Below, one piece after another: positions 1 through 17,391 of a stretch of 64,000 bases of DNA. The stretch's first letter is position 1. The number at the start of each line of letters is the position of its first letter. The stretch comes from Chlorophyllum brunneum (Eukaryota; Basidiomycota; Agaricomycetes; Agaricales; Agaricaceae): positions 186,001 through 250,000 of the forward strand of contig OY756143.1 in assembly GCA_963576785.1 (NCBI GenBank). Reading direction: 5' to 3'. Position numbers and translations under genes: made by a program. Under the pieces are notes generated by a model that searched no databases, was not told where the DNA came from, and worked only from the letters and a program-made list of their open reading frames with translations.

Positions 1-312
1 CCCGTAACACCTTGTATGCATGTTTTCAAGGGTCCAAAAATTTCGTTATAATTTGATCGCACTAGAACCCAACAATTTGATTACTTGATTTTGACATGAA
101 CTAAATGTTGCCGCTGCTGTTGTCGTCGTGCCGAGAACACCCTTCTCATGATGATCAAGTTTTTACGTCGAAGCATTGAATTCATCCATTCAACTCGTGT
201 CTGGATGAAATATAAGAAAAATCATTCAACGACATAATACTCGTACACTTCTCAGCAACATTTATTTCAACGAAAAAAAAAAAAAAAAAAAAAAAGCGAA
301 CAAGGTCCCACC

Positions 313-2619
313 TCAAACCAACTTGACAACATACCTATCCCAAGACGGATAACTCATCCCCTCCGCTTTCATCTTCTCAATGTCCTTCGCTCTCTCACTC
401 TTAAACATCCTACCCTTTCCCTTCCCCTTCAAATCTTTTCCCCCTCCACTACCACTATTAATACTCTTCTCCGCAGCCAAAGCCCTCTCACGTTCTCTCC
501 AATGCGCACATCCAACCCCATGTTCACATTCAAACCCAGCCGTCGTCAACATATTCTCAGGACTCAACGGAGGTGGGAATGGTGAATTCGACGAAGGCAG
601 TAAGATGACTTTAAGTTTCCGACTGTCATTTCGAACCCTTTGGAATGGCGGGTCTTTGAATTTTTTGGGTTTTGGGACGCCTAGACGTTGGAATAAGTCT
701 TGTTCGGGTGCTGTTGTTGTGGTGTTGTTGGCATTAAGATTGGTATTGGTCGTGTCGGCGGATTTGGTTGAGATGGGTGATATGGCTTTTGACGAAGAGG
801 AAGAGGAAGGTAAAGGTGTTGTTGCTGATGCCGGTGCGGCTTGGATGGATTTGGTGGCAGCGGAAGACTTGGATTTGGATTCAGAGTCTGGTATGGATGG
901 GATGAGTGATCTTAGCTCATTAAGCGCTTCAGTATTGCTCGGTTGAATTCTCAACGCCGCACGAAGATCTTTTTACTCCGTCAGTCCCAGACTGAACAAG
1001 GATGGAATCGACGTGCCTTTGATAGCATCATTTTGTCTATTCAACATTCGTCTTGCACGAGCTCGGCGGAAAAGGCCCTTGGTGCTGTGATGTTGACTGA
1101 GCGCTTTCGCGCATGCCTTTTCGGCTTCTATCCAACTTAAAAAAGAACGATAAGCGCCTTGGGATATCATCAAGTCGAGCATCCAAACTTACTTGTTCAA
1201 CTTCAAGTGAGCGGCGGCTAGATTAAGCTGGTAATGCGGTAACTCTGGATCGATCTGGTATGCGGCCTCGTAGTGCTTAACCGCGCCTTTAAAATCACCT
1301 TTGCGGAAGGCTGTATTGCCCTTGATCGGTGCACGTTAATAACACGCGTCATTAGCGCGCTAAGAGGGGAGCGAGACGAACCTTTTCTTTTTCTTGCTCT
1401 GCACGAAGATATCTCCACTCCATCATCTCTCCAATCGACATCTCCGTTTCTGTCAACTTGATAGCACCCGTCTCTGGATCCTGACCTTGTTCCATCCCAC
1501 CAAAATTCAAATCAATCTCCCATATGTCTTCTTCTTCTTCAGTTTCCCAACCATAAACACCAGTTCCTCTTCCATCCCATTCTTTCTGTTTTCCTAATCG
1601 TACACCATTACCTTCTTCATCGTCTCGTACAGTTCGTTCACAAACTTCAGCTAGATGATCTGTTGAGCATCCACATTCACACCATTTCGTTGTGAGTTTC
1701 TCGCGTAAAACGAGTCCGTAACCGCGAACATCGAATTCAAGGGCGACGCGCCATAGGGTTTGAGATGCTTTTTCGTAACCGTATCGAACCTTTTCACGCC
1801 AGTTGCTTGATTCATCCCATTCGGGATGAGCAGGCATATCGTTGATACGACCGTATTTTAGTTCGCAAGCGTCTTCGAGAGCGGATTGACCTTCTTGTAA
1901 TGAGCCGAGGTGAGGCGGTTTGGCGAACCTAGGTGGAGGGATGGCTTCTAGAGTATCGAGATGGGCTTTTAGTGCGGGGTAATACGGAAGTAATCGAAGG
2001 GAATGAAGTCCCCGTTTTGCGCAAATAGGAACATTGTTAAACAACGCCTAGAATTTTGTTGATGGGAATTTTGAGATTTGAGCAATAGAGCGGAACGTAC
2101 GAATTGTCGTAAAGCTGTATACGACCATAACACACTCTTGGTCGCTACTCTCTCTCCAGCCTGACGCATATCCATAGTAAGAACCGCTCTAAAGAAATCT
2201 TTGACTTCTTCACAATTATAATTCCATGCAAGCCAACTTGGACCTCCGAGTGAAAGACAACGCATGACGAAAGTTGGGAGTTGGACTAGAGAAATGGTAT
2301 ATAAACGCGTGGAGAATAGACGAGCCATGTCATGTTCGTATCGAATGAGGAGGATACGAGCGATGGCTCTTTCGAGCTCGGAGATGGCTGGTTCGAGTTG
2401 TGCGACGGTTGTCATGGCTTGTGAGATGCTGCGGTCGATGAGAGGATTGTGTTTGTAATGCCCATGTCTGTGGCCGTGAACATGTCCGAAACGATCGTTG
2501 GCGGGGAGGCCTTTGAATGCGGGTTGGGTTGTGGTGGAAGTCGTGGTGATACTCTGCCCGTTTTTCTTCATGAGACCCGAGGCGGAGCGCTTCTTGACAT
2601 GGGAATACTTGGCTGGCAT
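313..2619 (-). CDS. TPR-domain protein of unknown role (5 exons)
   Basis: I trace five exons on the minus strand: 2619-2101, 2047-1382, 1320-1193, 1135-1017 and 968-313, giving about 695 residues with all joins in frame. Residues from about 396 to 500 form a tetratricopeptide repeat block: the stretch beginning GNTAFRKGDFKGAVKHYEAA is a textbook TPR helix pair, followed by NLAAAHLKLNNWIEAEKAC and RRMLNRQNDAIKDLRAAL. Such blocks bind peptide tails, often of Hsp90/Hsp70, as in STI1 or RPAP3; a co-chaperone role is inference. The first 390 residues are not recognised; they contain a short Cys cluster (WCECGC) and an acidic stretch. The C-terminus is Ser/Thr/Ala-rich, then basic. The last intron (1016-969) uses a GC donor. 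A run of about 22 A lies just downstream at 272-294. Confidence 0.8.
969..1016 (-). other. GC-AG intron in the TPR gene
   Basis: The exon ends AAAG at 1017 and the intron starts GCACGT. The acceptor AAAAAG ends at 969. Only this junction joins the TPR frame ...NDAIK to DLRAALRIQPS. No GT in the vicinity restores the frame. Confidence 0.65.
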
Positions 2620-2892
2620 CGTGTGCTGTCGAGCTGTGCAAAAAGGTGGATACAGACAGGTATTCTGAGGGGTGTACGGGACGAGAATGGGCTGTAGCAG
2701 GGAGACGGAGGAGAATTGTGGTGGTAAGGAGGAGAGATGTGTTGTGGATAGTTCTCACTGTCCACAAGATTACCACACCGTGGTAACAATGTCAGGCGCT
2801 TATCTGCCCTTACACCACACAATCACTGATAAGTATACACTACAAAGTTACATTTCATTCATACTTCTTCGCGTTCAAACATTCAGTACCGA

Positions 2893-3587
2893 TCAAAAAT
2901 CACCAACCCAGTGGAACTCCCAGACTTGCGTGGGCAAGCCTTCTAATCCTTCGAGCCTAACCTGATGAATTCCACACCAGTGAGATAAAACGCTGATACT
3001 ACAAACGCCAACTTACGGAGGAGCCTTCCACAGTCCAGTACCAATCTTCATTTGGCCATTGGATCTGTACAAGTAGAGTCAATGACAATTAGAGGAAGAT
3101 AGGGTACAAGAAAATATACATACGTGTTGTTGGCCTTCACCTGCAGAGGTGACAAGCCATCGGACTTCCTTGCCAGCCGAAATCCATTTTTCCTTCAAAA
3201 AAAATCTGAGTACTGGAATAAATCATTGGAGAGAGGAATGATACAGACCTTGGGTGGGGCAGCCCACGCATTGGCCCCAGTTGCGATGTTGGTTATGACA
3301 TACTCATTACCGCGTTCTGGGCTGTTGTAATCCAAACGCCACTGTAAAAACGTGTTTTCAGGAAGAGTAAAATTGAATGTTGGACGCGTAGTAATACCAT
3401 GCTGCGGTGATCACCTCGTCCACCTTCCTCAGGGGACAACTGGATTTTACCGTCGACATCGCGGAGCCAGCGGCTATCGCAAGAAATCTTCCAGACACCA
3501 GTGGTAATCGGACCGATATGCTGTGAGTACGATTATTGAGTGTCAACGAAAAGCGGGTGCGAGTAAATCAGTTACCGCTTGAGACAT
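2893..3587 (-). CDS. small beta-trefoil-like protein (ricin-B lectin or I66 inhibitor type)
   Basis: A short multi-exon gene starts at ATG 3587 (MSQA, then a GT-AG intron) and ends at TGA 2893. Recognisable segments in order are GPITTGVWKISCDSRWL, FTLPENTFLQWRLDY, NEYVITNIATGANAWAAPPK, EVRWLVTSAGEGQQH, WPNEDWYWTVEG and TQVWEFHWVGDF, for a total near 150 residues. Regularly spaced Trp motifs and the length fit the beta-trefoil proteins common in mushrooms (ricin-B-like lectins, I66 serine-protease inhibitors). The family assignment is inference from pattern only. Between about 3400 and 3435 the first and second segments are in different frames and I find no intron of normal size that joins them. 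It may carry a frame break or use splice sites I missed. Confidence 0.45.
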
Positions 3588-9107
<5,520 letters not shown>

Positions 9108-9277
9108 GGGCGTGATAGGAGCCCAAGAGTAGATAGACCAGTTTATGAACCCAATGTTAACATTCTATGTTGGATGCAGCTCTCGTAACGTTCATTATAC
9201 TGGATCTGGCGCTTAACAGAGCAGTCACGTGAGCTTGTAGTTCACTCAATGACGCAGCGGTTTTAACGCTAGACTAC

Positions 9278-9959
9278 ATGGTCAGGTTCAAGGTACGCCA
9301 TCCAGCTCGTCGTACGAGGCACACAGCTGAATTTACACCATAGAACCGTTGGCTTCTTGTCGAATTCATTCCAACAGATATCCCGCTCAATCAACCCGCA
9401 CCTTCGACCCCTCTCGATGGCAAAAAGATCTACAACGCGTTGAAACAAAGCATACTCGTGAATTTTGGTGATACTGGTTGGGGTGCAGTGGGATTATCGT
9501 TGACAGGTGAGTATATGTGTTCCTATATCGCATATACGTGTACTGAACTTGTAGTTTGACAGTGAAGTATTTTTCGCCAATGACGAATGTCGCTATTATC
9601 CGCGTTGGGAGGGATCAACATCGTATTGCGTGGGGTGGAGTTAGTTTGTTGAAGGAGATTGATGGGTGTAAGATTATTCCTTATGTCGTTCATGTTTCTG
9701 GTGCGTTTCTGGTGTGATATTCTCATTGTTATGTACCAAAGTCATTTACAGGAACTATTAAACACGCGCAACTTGCTGCTATTGCACATAACAGGGAGGT
9801 GGTGGCACGATACAGAGCAAAGTCGAAGCTGCCGAGTGAGTCGTGTTACCTAGGCAGAGGCGCGTGGACTTATGCTGTGTTCGTTCAGAGACGTACGAGG
9901 ATTCTTTTACCCAATTTCTGGAGACGAGTGAACAGGAGATAGACGCGCTGCAAGACTGA
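9278..9959 (+). CDS. POP5: RNase P/MRP protein subunit POP5
   Basis: Five exons (9278-9292, 9344-9506, 9563-9700, 9752-9835, 9889-9959) give 156 residues, close to the 163 of human POP5. It begins with the family hallmark MVRFK, followed by NRWLLVEFIP. The conserved core is GDTGWGAVGLSLTVKYFSP, then VAIIRVGRDQHRIAWGGVS and HVSGTIKHAQLAAIAHNRE. POP5 is a core subunit of RNase P and RNase MRP in the nucleus and nucleolus, needed for tRNA 5' processing and rRNA maturation. The first exon encodes only the five residues MVRFK. The gene lies 170 bp downstream of the GMC gene and 220 bp upstream of the KAPA-synthase-like gene, all on the same strand. The C-terminal acidic tail (DSFTQFLETSEQEIDALQD) comes from the last exon. 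Confidence 0.9.
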
Positions 9960-10179
9960 TATGGGATCGCTTCAGCGCTGCGCAGTGCAGGGGTTGGTGG
10001 AATGTGCTGCTAGCCTGGGTTTCCCGTTCTACCCGCGGTCTGCCAAGTGCATTGACTTTGAGATGGACAGTGATGGTGGAAGGCCGGAGACGGGTACCGG
10101 AAATGTCGCCTTTTTCTTTCTTGGAAATACATAATCACGTTTCATTTTTCGCCCGTCTCCATCCCTCTCCCGCCCTCCC

Positions 10180-11588
10180 ATGCCCTCCCGCAAGCCAGAG
10201 TCAGCTCTTGAACGAACACTCGTGTCGGCCCTTGAATCCCGCGATAACCGATGGATCCGGCGTCGCCTTCCCGATCCAGCAACCGCGTCGGCGTTGACCG
10301 ACTTTACATCCAACGATTATCTCTCCCTGTCCTCCTCCCGACATCTCCGCTCCCATTTCCTCAAAAAACTTTCATCCGCGCCTGACATCCTTGGTTCTGG
10401 TGGTTCACGTCTCCTCGTGAACGGTCAGGCTCATGCGGACTTTGAAGAGCGCTTACGGCAATTTTTCGGTTCAGAGGCCGCATTGCTTTTTAATTCTGGC
10501 TTCGACGCGAATGTTGGGTTTTTCTCTTGTATCCCTCAATCGGGAGACGCGGTCGTTTACGACGAGTACATTCATGCGTCCGTACACGATGGAATGCGTG
10601 CTTCACGCGTCGCACGATCTTCTTTGATCGCATTCGAACATAACTCGGTGCAGGCCTTACGATTGGCCTTGATGGGTGCCAAGGGAAAGACTAGCGGTCA
10701 AGAACAAAGCGTGTTTGTTGCTGTGGAGAGTTTGTATAGTATGGATGGAACATTTGCACCATTGGAGGAGATGGTGAATGTCATCGAAGAGGTCTTTCCG
10801 GGCGGTAACGCGTATCTGATCGTTGACGAAGCGCATTCGACGGGAATTTACGGTCCCGAGGGAAAGGGTCGCGTCGCGATGTTGGGTTTGGAAAATAAAG
10901 TCTTGGCACGATTGCATACATTTGGAAAAGCGCTCGCTGCGAGTGGTGGTATGTGTCCTGACTATATCTTCTCGATGATCAACTGATAGAGTTTGATAGC
11001 TGTTGTTGTGACCAATAATATCATCAAGGATTATATGCTCAATTACGCTCGGTCCCTGATTTACACCACCTCCTTAAGCTACGCCAATATTATCGCCGCA
11101 GATGCATCGTTTGATATGCTTGTGGATGGGACTGCGTCTTATGTGAGCTTAGGCCTCTCGTTTTCAACGCTTTGTATTGAGGTTATTGGATCTAGCTTTC
11201 AAAACACCTTTTATCTCTTTCGACGTATCTTACATCAACACTCGCTTCCGCTCTCGTATCAGCCAACATCCCAGCATCACTCGTTTCCCTTCATCCATCC
11301 ACCCCATCCCCATCATCATCCAACGATCAATCACCGATAATACCAATCCTAACACCTCATCCACGTCCATTATCATCATACCTCCTCGCACATGGTATGA
11401 ACGCACGTCCTATCACATGGCCTACAGTCCCAAAAGGAAAAGATCGTGTTAGAGTATGTTTACATGCTGGAAATACGACGGAGGATGTGGATAAGTTGGT
11501 TTTGGGGGTTGTTAAGTGGGCGAAGGAAGTTTTGAATGCGAGGAGGAGAGAGGATGGTGTGGTTTTATTGGAGAGGAGTAAATTGTGA
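10180..11588 (+). CDS. 8-amino-7-oxononanoate (KAPA) synthase-like PLP enzyme with peroxisomal tail
   Basis: Three exons (10180-10948, 11000-11142, 11196-11588) encode 434 residues of the alpha-oxoamine synthase family (fold type I PLP enzymes; BioF, ALA synthase, KBL, serine palmitoyltransferase). Visible landmarks: TSNDYLSLSSS near residue 45, GSGGSRLLVNG, YDEYIHASVHDGMR, ESLYSMDGTFAPL, the PLP-ring motif VDEAHSTGIYG near residue 214, and the Schiff-base lysine in TFGKALAASG at about residue 250. The small C-terminal domain ends ...LLERSKL. The final SKL is a type 1 peroxisomal targeting signal; in other fungi KAPA synthase acts in peroxisomes, so biotin biosynthesis is the best guess. There is no N-terminal mitochondrial presequence, which argues against ALA synthase. 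The third exon carries a Ser/Pro-rich insert (about residues 335-350). Confidence 0.85.
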
Positions 11589-11813
11589 GAGGGAGTGCGG
11601 GGCTCGTCGCTTGGTGGGAGGGTTTGATGTTAGATAGCGGGGTTGATGGTGCTGGACACCTTGGACCTTCAACAGTCTCAGAAGAGCGAGAGTCAAGCTT
11701 GCGCCTTCGTTTGAGCACACAAATACATTGGCAATAAATTCATGTCATCTTCTCCAACAGGGATACACCTTGAAGACACAGTAATAACAACAATTTCAGA
11801 AAAAGAGAGCCAT

Positions 11814-14432
11814 TTAAAGTACCCCATCACTCCTGATAGCACATTGACCATAGTTGTGTTTCGTGAGACCTTCAGGTTTGGGAAGTATATCCTACAATTT
11901 CATCCCGTCACGAGTCCAACGAGTAGAAAGCTCGTTATTGCTACTTACGTTTTCGAATATTCCAGTTGGGACTGCGAGAGTGACACAAGCGTTTGGAGAG
12001 TCCTGTAGGGGTACGTAATTGATATAGTTGGGATGGGAGAAGAGACGTACGACGATTGCGCCGACGTGAGATTCGACGGGGGCGGCTGAGAGGAGAAGAT
12101 CTATATGGGAATTTAAGATTAAGGTGAAGAGTAAGAAAGAGTGGTGACGTACATGCTTGTTCACGAGCTATTTGATAAATTTAAAATGAGAGTGTTGGGG
12201 TAGTGGATGGAGAGGTTGTAGTTACTATATCCGAGCTTTACGAGGTTGTAATAAGTATTAAATTTCAAAATTTGTTGAGAATTTACTTACTTTTTGGAGG
12301 TAAGCGATGGCGTTGAGAGCGGCTTGTTTGTATGCTACGGATCTGTCGTAGGAGGGGCCTCAGTGAAGTGTAGTTGTGGAATTTGGGATTGGGATTGGGA
12401 TTGAGACGTACGCGTCCATGTTGAATTGTTTGCCGTCTCCGTCTGGGGGATAATGGAATGTGAGATGCAGGGAGGAAGAGAGTATTTTGGGGATTTACTT
12501 ATGTTGACGCTGAGACCTTCGAAAACCAACTTGTACGAGTTCAGTTTTGTATTTAGCGGAAATAATTTCTTTTGCTTACCTTTTGCGAGTATAATGGGTC
12601 GACTGGAGATGGCTATATAATACATAAGTAGATGGTGAATTGGAATCTAGGTGTGTATTCAGATAGAAGACGTACCAAGAAAATGGGTTGTTTCAATCCG
12701 AATTTCTCTACGCCACCTTTGATGATGCTTGTAGAGAATGTGATTATCCCGGCCTAGGAAGGATTTAATTATGAAAGTGAAATGTTTGGATTTGGGAACT
12801 GACCATTTCGATTGCGCCGCAGAATGACATCTGAAATTGTATTATATCAAAGTTGGCGAAACATCCCAGTGCTGAGATTTTTTTGGTCTGGCTTACCTCG
12901 CCCTAAGTTGAAATAAAAGTGAGTATCGGATTTGTTGATATATATTTTATACATACATCGCCTTGGGAGAAATGTAAATCCCCTACGGACAAATTCGCAC
13001 CTTTGACGAATACGGGAAAGTAGCATCTGGAGCCTCTATAATCATCCTATATCAGCATACATCCTATTTGAGAGAGAGGAGAACCTACTTGGAAAGATTC
13101 TTGATCTGCACACAACATAAACATAAATTCCAGAGATGACGAAAAAAAAAAGAATTCTCAACGCACATCACAATTTCCTCCATGTTCACGTCCAGGTATC
13201 GTCCTCGCACCCTCTCTAGCAATCTTATCCCTAACCTCTCTAGGAAGATCTTGACCCACATGCGCTCCACGTGGTTCAGGTGGATAAGCAACGGGGGGAA
13301 TGGAATTGGCATGTGCTGCGATGAGTTCTCCTTCACGTTTGTTCCATGTTGCGAGAAGTTCTGCTGAAGGTGCTGTTCCGATGAGACCTGGATGGGAGAC
13401 TCCGGCGAAACGAACGCCGGGGATGTGACGAGATGAAGCGAAAACGCCTTGAATAAATCGATGTGTGAGAGACTTGTTATTTTTTTTTGGTTGAATTTGG
13501 TGGTGGAGTGCGTACCGTTAAGATCCCAGATGGCTTTACATGCCCTGCTTTGGAATTCACGAGCAAAGAGGCCACCGCCGTTTTCCAGTTCGAAAATACC
13601 CTGATTTAAAATTCAGTTTAGTAACATTGGGTTAAGAAGTCTAACTCACGGTGAAACCCCAAGGCATCTTCTCGAACGGGGTAACTATAAATATCGAATT
13701 TCAGACGGGGGGAGTGATCAAGAAGTAGGACATCATACCATCCAGAATATCGACAACTAAACAATCGCCAGGTTCTGCGCCTTCGACGGCGACGGGTCCA
13801 GAAAGGTTGTGAACTTTGGTAAGATCAACGTTCTTGACATCATCGCTGTCTGTTTATCGATCTAGACCCAACATGCAAGAGCCGGTTTCTACAAATTACT
13901 GACTGTCATTGTTCCCGATTTGACCACCCGTCCAGTCTGATGAACACTGTGAGTTCCAGTTATCAAAAACAATTCACGAGTTACGGACCGACACATTCAA
14001 CTTTGAAAGTCTAAATGTGATGAAATGAGTAATAAAGCCAATCGAGGAGAGACGAAACCTGAATTCACCTGGCCTGGTTTGACGGTGACAACAGGTGGTA
14101 TATCAGGACTACATAATGTTCATGAACAAAGTTACACGACGCCGCCGCAACTTATTAACTCACTGCCAACGGTTGTGGATATTCTGAATAGGATCCGAGT
14201 GAGGACTCTGTAGGTTCAAGAAGGGGTCATAACTACGTACCTTCTGTTGATCCGCAGGGCTGGTTGAGAGGTCCACGTCAGGTTGATAGCATTCAGTGTC
14301 TTTGCAGCGAGAGACTCACAGGAAGGGATCAACCTGATATTTAATGAGCAAACATCACGCACGCCCAGAAAGAACTCTTACCTTGATAATAGTAGGATGA
14401 GGAACAGAATTTGCAGCAGAATTCGCCGACAT
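11814..14432 (-). CDS. formamidase (FmdA/AmdA family), about 25 exons
   Basis: The minus strand encodes the acetamidase/formamidase family (PF03069), which releases ammonia and formate from formamide. It starts MSANSAANSVPHPTIIK at 14432 and ends ...GQCAIRSDGVL at 11814. Family landmarks: HNRWHPDIPPVVTVKPG, DWTGGQIGNNDN, VHNLSGPVAVEGAEPGD, SSRHIPGVRFAGVSHPGLIG, GGNCDIKNLSKGSRCYFPVF, FSQGDGEMSFCGAIEMAG, YTREQAYLLLSAAPVES and SPNACVTLAVPTGIF. I needed about 24 introns to follow the frame, and every join could be made with GT-AG sites. Several exons are tiny: 14 nt (14333-14320), 6 nt (12902-12897) and 10 nt (12235-12226). No stop or frameshift was required, so the gene looks functional despite its fragmentation. 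It converges on the KAPA-synthase-like gene (225 bp between stop codons). Confidence 0.88.
12226..12235 (-). other. 10-nucleotide microexon of the formamidase gene
   Basis: The minus strand reads AAAG, CTCGGATATA, GTAACT. The ten bases give Leu-Gly-Tyr plus the first base of Thr and link ...AIAYLQK to TREQAYLLLSAAP, as the family requires. Confidence 0.7.
12897..12902 (-). other. 6-nucleotide microexon of the formamidase gene
   Basis: The minus strand reads TTAG, GGCGAG, GTAAGC. The six bases encode Gly-Glu and complete the family motif FSQGD-GE-MSFCGAIEM in frame between two ordinary introns. Confidence 0.75.
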
Positions 14433-15106
14433 GGTTATAGACAAGTAACAAAGAACGAAGACGACTCGTCTCCCAACTGCTAACTACAAATATTTCCCAA
14501 GAGACAAACCACCTTATTCATACATGACATGAGTGTTATCTCACGATTCATTGGTAATTACATGTCGAAGGAGATACTCTTGATGAAAAGGATTAGTCAC
14601 GAGTGATAGAACTGACCTGATAAGTCTATGAGCTGAGAATAAGGTTAGTAGAGCAGGTGTTGTGTGGGACAGGATGTCATATGTGCGAATTGCATGTGGA
14701 TTCCCCAACTGCGGAGATTGTCAGAGAACGTCGATGGAGGAAACTGTTTACATTGTGTCTCGTCCTGTTGTCTGTTGGGTAAAACGGCGTATGGGCAAGG
14801 CGGTTTATCGTTGTAGGCACTGGTGGCGGCCAAATGTTAAGATAATTCATTAGGCTCATTCAACGAAATCAGAGTACTTTCTCACGGTGGGCTTAATTGA
14901 TAGGCATCAGTCATTTACAGTGCCAGGTGACGAGGATTGTGATTTTGTATCCATAACAAGATATCCATTTCACCACATATTCATCACCGACAGATGTCCG
15001 GGGACATTACCAACTTCCAAGTTCCGAAAACCAAAGGTCTTAAACCGGTGTGACCAGGATACAAGAAGTAAGCAAATTAACAATCATGTTACTGCGACAC
15101 AGCCTA
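14433..15106. other. intergenic, upstream of formamidase
   Basis: About 670 bases between the start of formamidase and the end of the DUF4139 gene. I see no gene, repeat or strong promoter motif. Confidence 0.5.
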
Positions 15107-17391
15107 CTATGAAAAGAGTACAGGCTTTTTCTCCAAAGCGCTGATCTCACTGAAGCTATAGTTCAAATCTGAGGACGCCTTCATCTCAAATACGGTCTGC
15201 AACTTGATCTTACCATCCGCATCTACCCTCCACTTGTACTCATACAATCCTTCTTTCTCCTTCGTCCATCTCACTCTCAACCCTTCCTCCTCCCCTTCCT
15301 CCTCCTCCCCCTCTCCTTCAACTTTCTCTTCCTCTCCCGCTTTCTTAACTTTGACAAGCACTTCCTCTTTTGCCTCTATCAACTCCTTGGGTTTTCGCAG
15401 CACGACCCTCACACGTCTATCATCCGTTACAGGTAATGCATCCTGTAGTGTAAGTTTTTCAATAGGGAAGTTGTGTTTGTTCTGCACTGTAATCGAGGTG
15501 GTGTAGGTGGTGACATTGGCAACATCGGCGAAAGATCCGGAACCTTCCTTGATGGTCTTGGAGAGGCGGGCGTAGGAAACTAGAACGTAAGGATCGTCTC
15601 CGAGAGTAAAACTGAAGGCGTCATTGCGGTTGACGTCCTAAAAAATAGCTTGATGAGTACAGTATCGTGAGAGAAAAGTAACTGAAGACATACAGAGATG
15701 GTCGTCTTGGATACATAACTATCATCTAAGATGATGATAACTGGTCCAGGAAGAAGCCTATACTCGCTGTTATTCTTGACTTGACACTACGAGGTGTATA
15801 CTCGAATCAGCGGAGCACACAGCTTGATTCCATTGTCAGAACTCACCTGAAGGTAAACGCGAGGATCAACTCTCGGTACCGACACATAGTCAACATCTGC
15901 CTCGAACGTCAATACGGCAATAGTAACAACATGTTCTTTTCCGTCCGAAGGAATACTTGAACTTCCACGAACGGTATAGGTCAAAGCCATAGGTGTTTGA
16001 GTAACCAATTTTGCTGGCATTTCGTCCTCGGCATCACTACCTCCAGCAGATTCCTCGCTCTCGTTCTCGTCGTCTTCAGGAAGAGTAATAACACCATGAT
16101 CAGGTCGGTGGCTAGCACCGAAAACAGAGCTTGCTGTCGGAGCCGGGGCAGAGGAGGCGGTGGAACCAAAGATAGAAGGTGCTGCAGCACTGATGAAAGG
16201 ACCCGAAGGAGGTGGAGGCGGGGGTGCTCTGATATTATTACCAAATACACCGGGGCCTGGCGCACCGAAACCGAAAGCAGGGGGGGCGGCCTGATTTTGA
16301 GGCACCTGTTGTTGTTGTTGTTGTATATGTATTAACCCCCCTTTTTGTCCGAACAGTCCACGACCGGGATTGTTATTGTTATTGTTGAAGGACACCCTGA
16401 CCCGGACAGGATGTAGTTTTGGGATGGCCTTGGCAACGGTGTCGGTTGCGACGGTACTGAGAGTAAGTGGAGCGTCTGTCCAATCTTCACCCGTGGATTG
16501 AGTGATGCAGGCGCGGTAGTGTAATGAGACTGTTCGGGAGGGCTGACCATCATCGCCGGTGACTGCATAGAGCTCGTACGTCGGCGACCACTTTGTCTTG
16601 TTCACAACTGATATGAAAGTGTTAGGAAACTGATTATTGATGTATGTGAAAACTCACTGTATGTAAGCTTCAGGTTCACATGGGTGTCGTTATCGGCCAT
16701 GATGGCGGCTGTGAGTTCCATGTTTGTGGAGCCCTTGACGAGAGTCGCTTTCTTCTTCTCTTCCGCGATCTGTTTGTCAATTGCCTTGATCTCAGCCTCT
16801 ATTTTCGCAACCTTGGCGAATGTAAGAATAAAGTCTTGCAAGTTTCGAGAATGTAAATTGAGACTCACGGCGTGGATGTTCGTCTTTCCATGTTCCACAA
16901 AGGCAGTCAAGAAACTAGTCATGACATCCGGGTTTGTATGTTCGCCATCCAAGCTGTTGGCATACTTGACGAGCACATCAGCCTGCGAATCGTGCACCTT
17001 CCTTTCGCTCTGTAGTATGTTCTTCTTGACCTCCAACGCACGGATTATTTCATCCGAAACGTCATCGGATCCCTCCGGTATAGAACAAACGACATCAGAG
17101 AGGTAGGTCCTGTTCTTCGGTGAGCCCGGATTCAGGCCAGAAATCCGTACGGATTGTGTGTCGATAGTGCTTGGAAGTTTGGATATAACGATTTTATTTC
17201 GCCCACCCTAGGAAGGGGGAGACAAAAGGAACATCAGCAATCTCTCTCTAACGTGCTACCGATGGCATAATGTATACCCTAAGCGCGACATCGAAAGTTC
17301 GGACGATTTCTGCTTTAGAAGATTTGAGAACCACAACGGATTTCACTGGGTGGTGCGCGGCAACGATGCGGGTGGTTTTCCCAGAATTCAT
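15107..17391 (-). CDS. DUF4139 protein, copy 1 (FG-like linker)
   Basis: Starts MNSGKTTRIVAAHHPVKSVV at 17391 and ends ...EISALEKKPVLFS at 15107; about 630 residues after removing some seven short introns. The N-terminal half is the DUF4140-type domain (GGRNKIVISKLPSTIDTQSV, LSDVVCSI) with a coiled coil (AKIEAEIKAIDKQIAEEKKK). The C-terminal half is the DUF4139 domain (TKWSPTYELYAVTGDDGQPS, SLHYRACITQSTGEDWTDA, GLYEYKWRVDADGKIKLQTV). The family has been linked to bacterial mucoidy inhibitor A; its function in fungi is not established. The linker in the middle of DUF4139 is unusual: poly-Gln, poly-Pro and repeated FG/FGxx motifs (GRGLFGQ, FGFGAPGPGVFG, SIFGST, SVFGAS), followed by an acidic Ser patch. 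A paralogue lies in inverted orientation at 21050-23349. Confidence 0.85.

Noticed and set aside
12380..12402. GGGATT-type repeat resembling telomere sequence
   Set aside because: Only about three units, within a formamidase intron; too short to mean anything.
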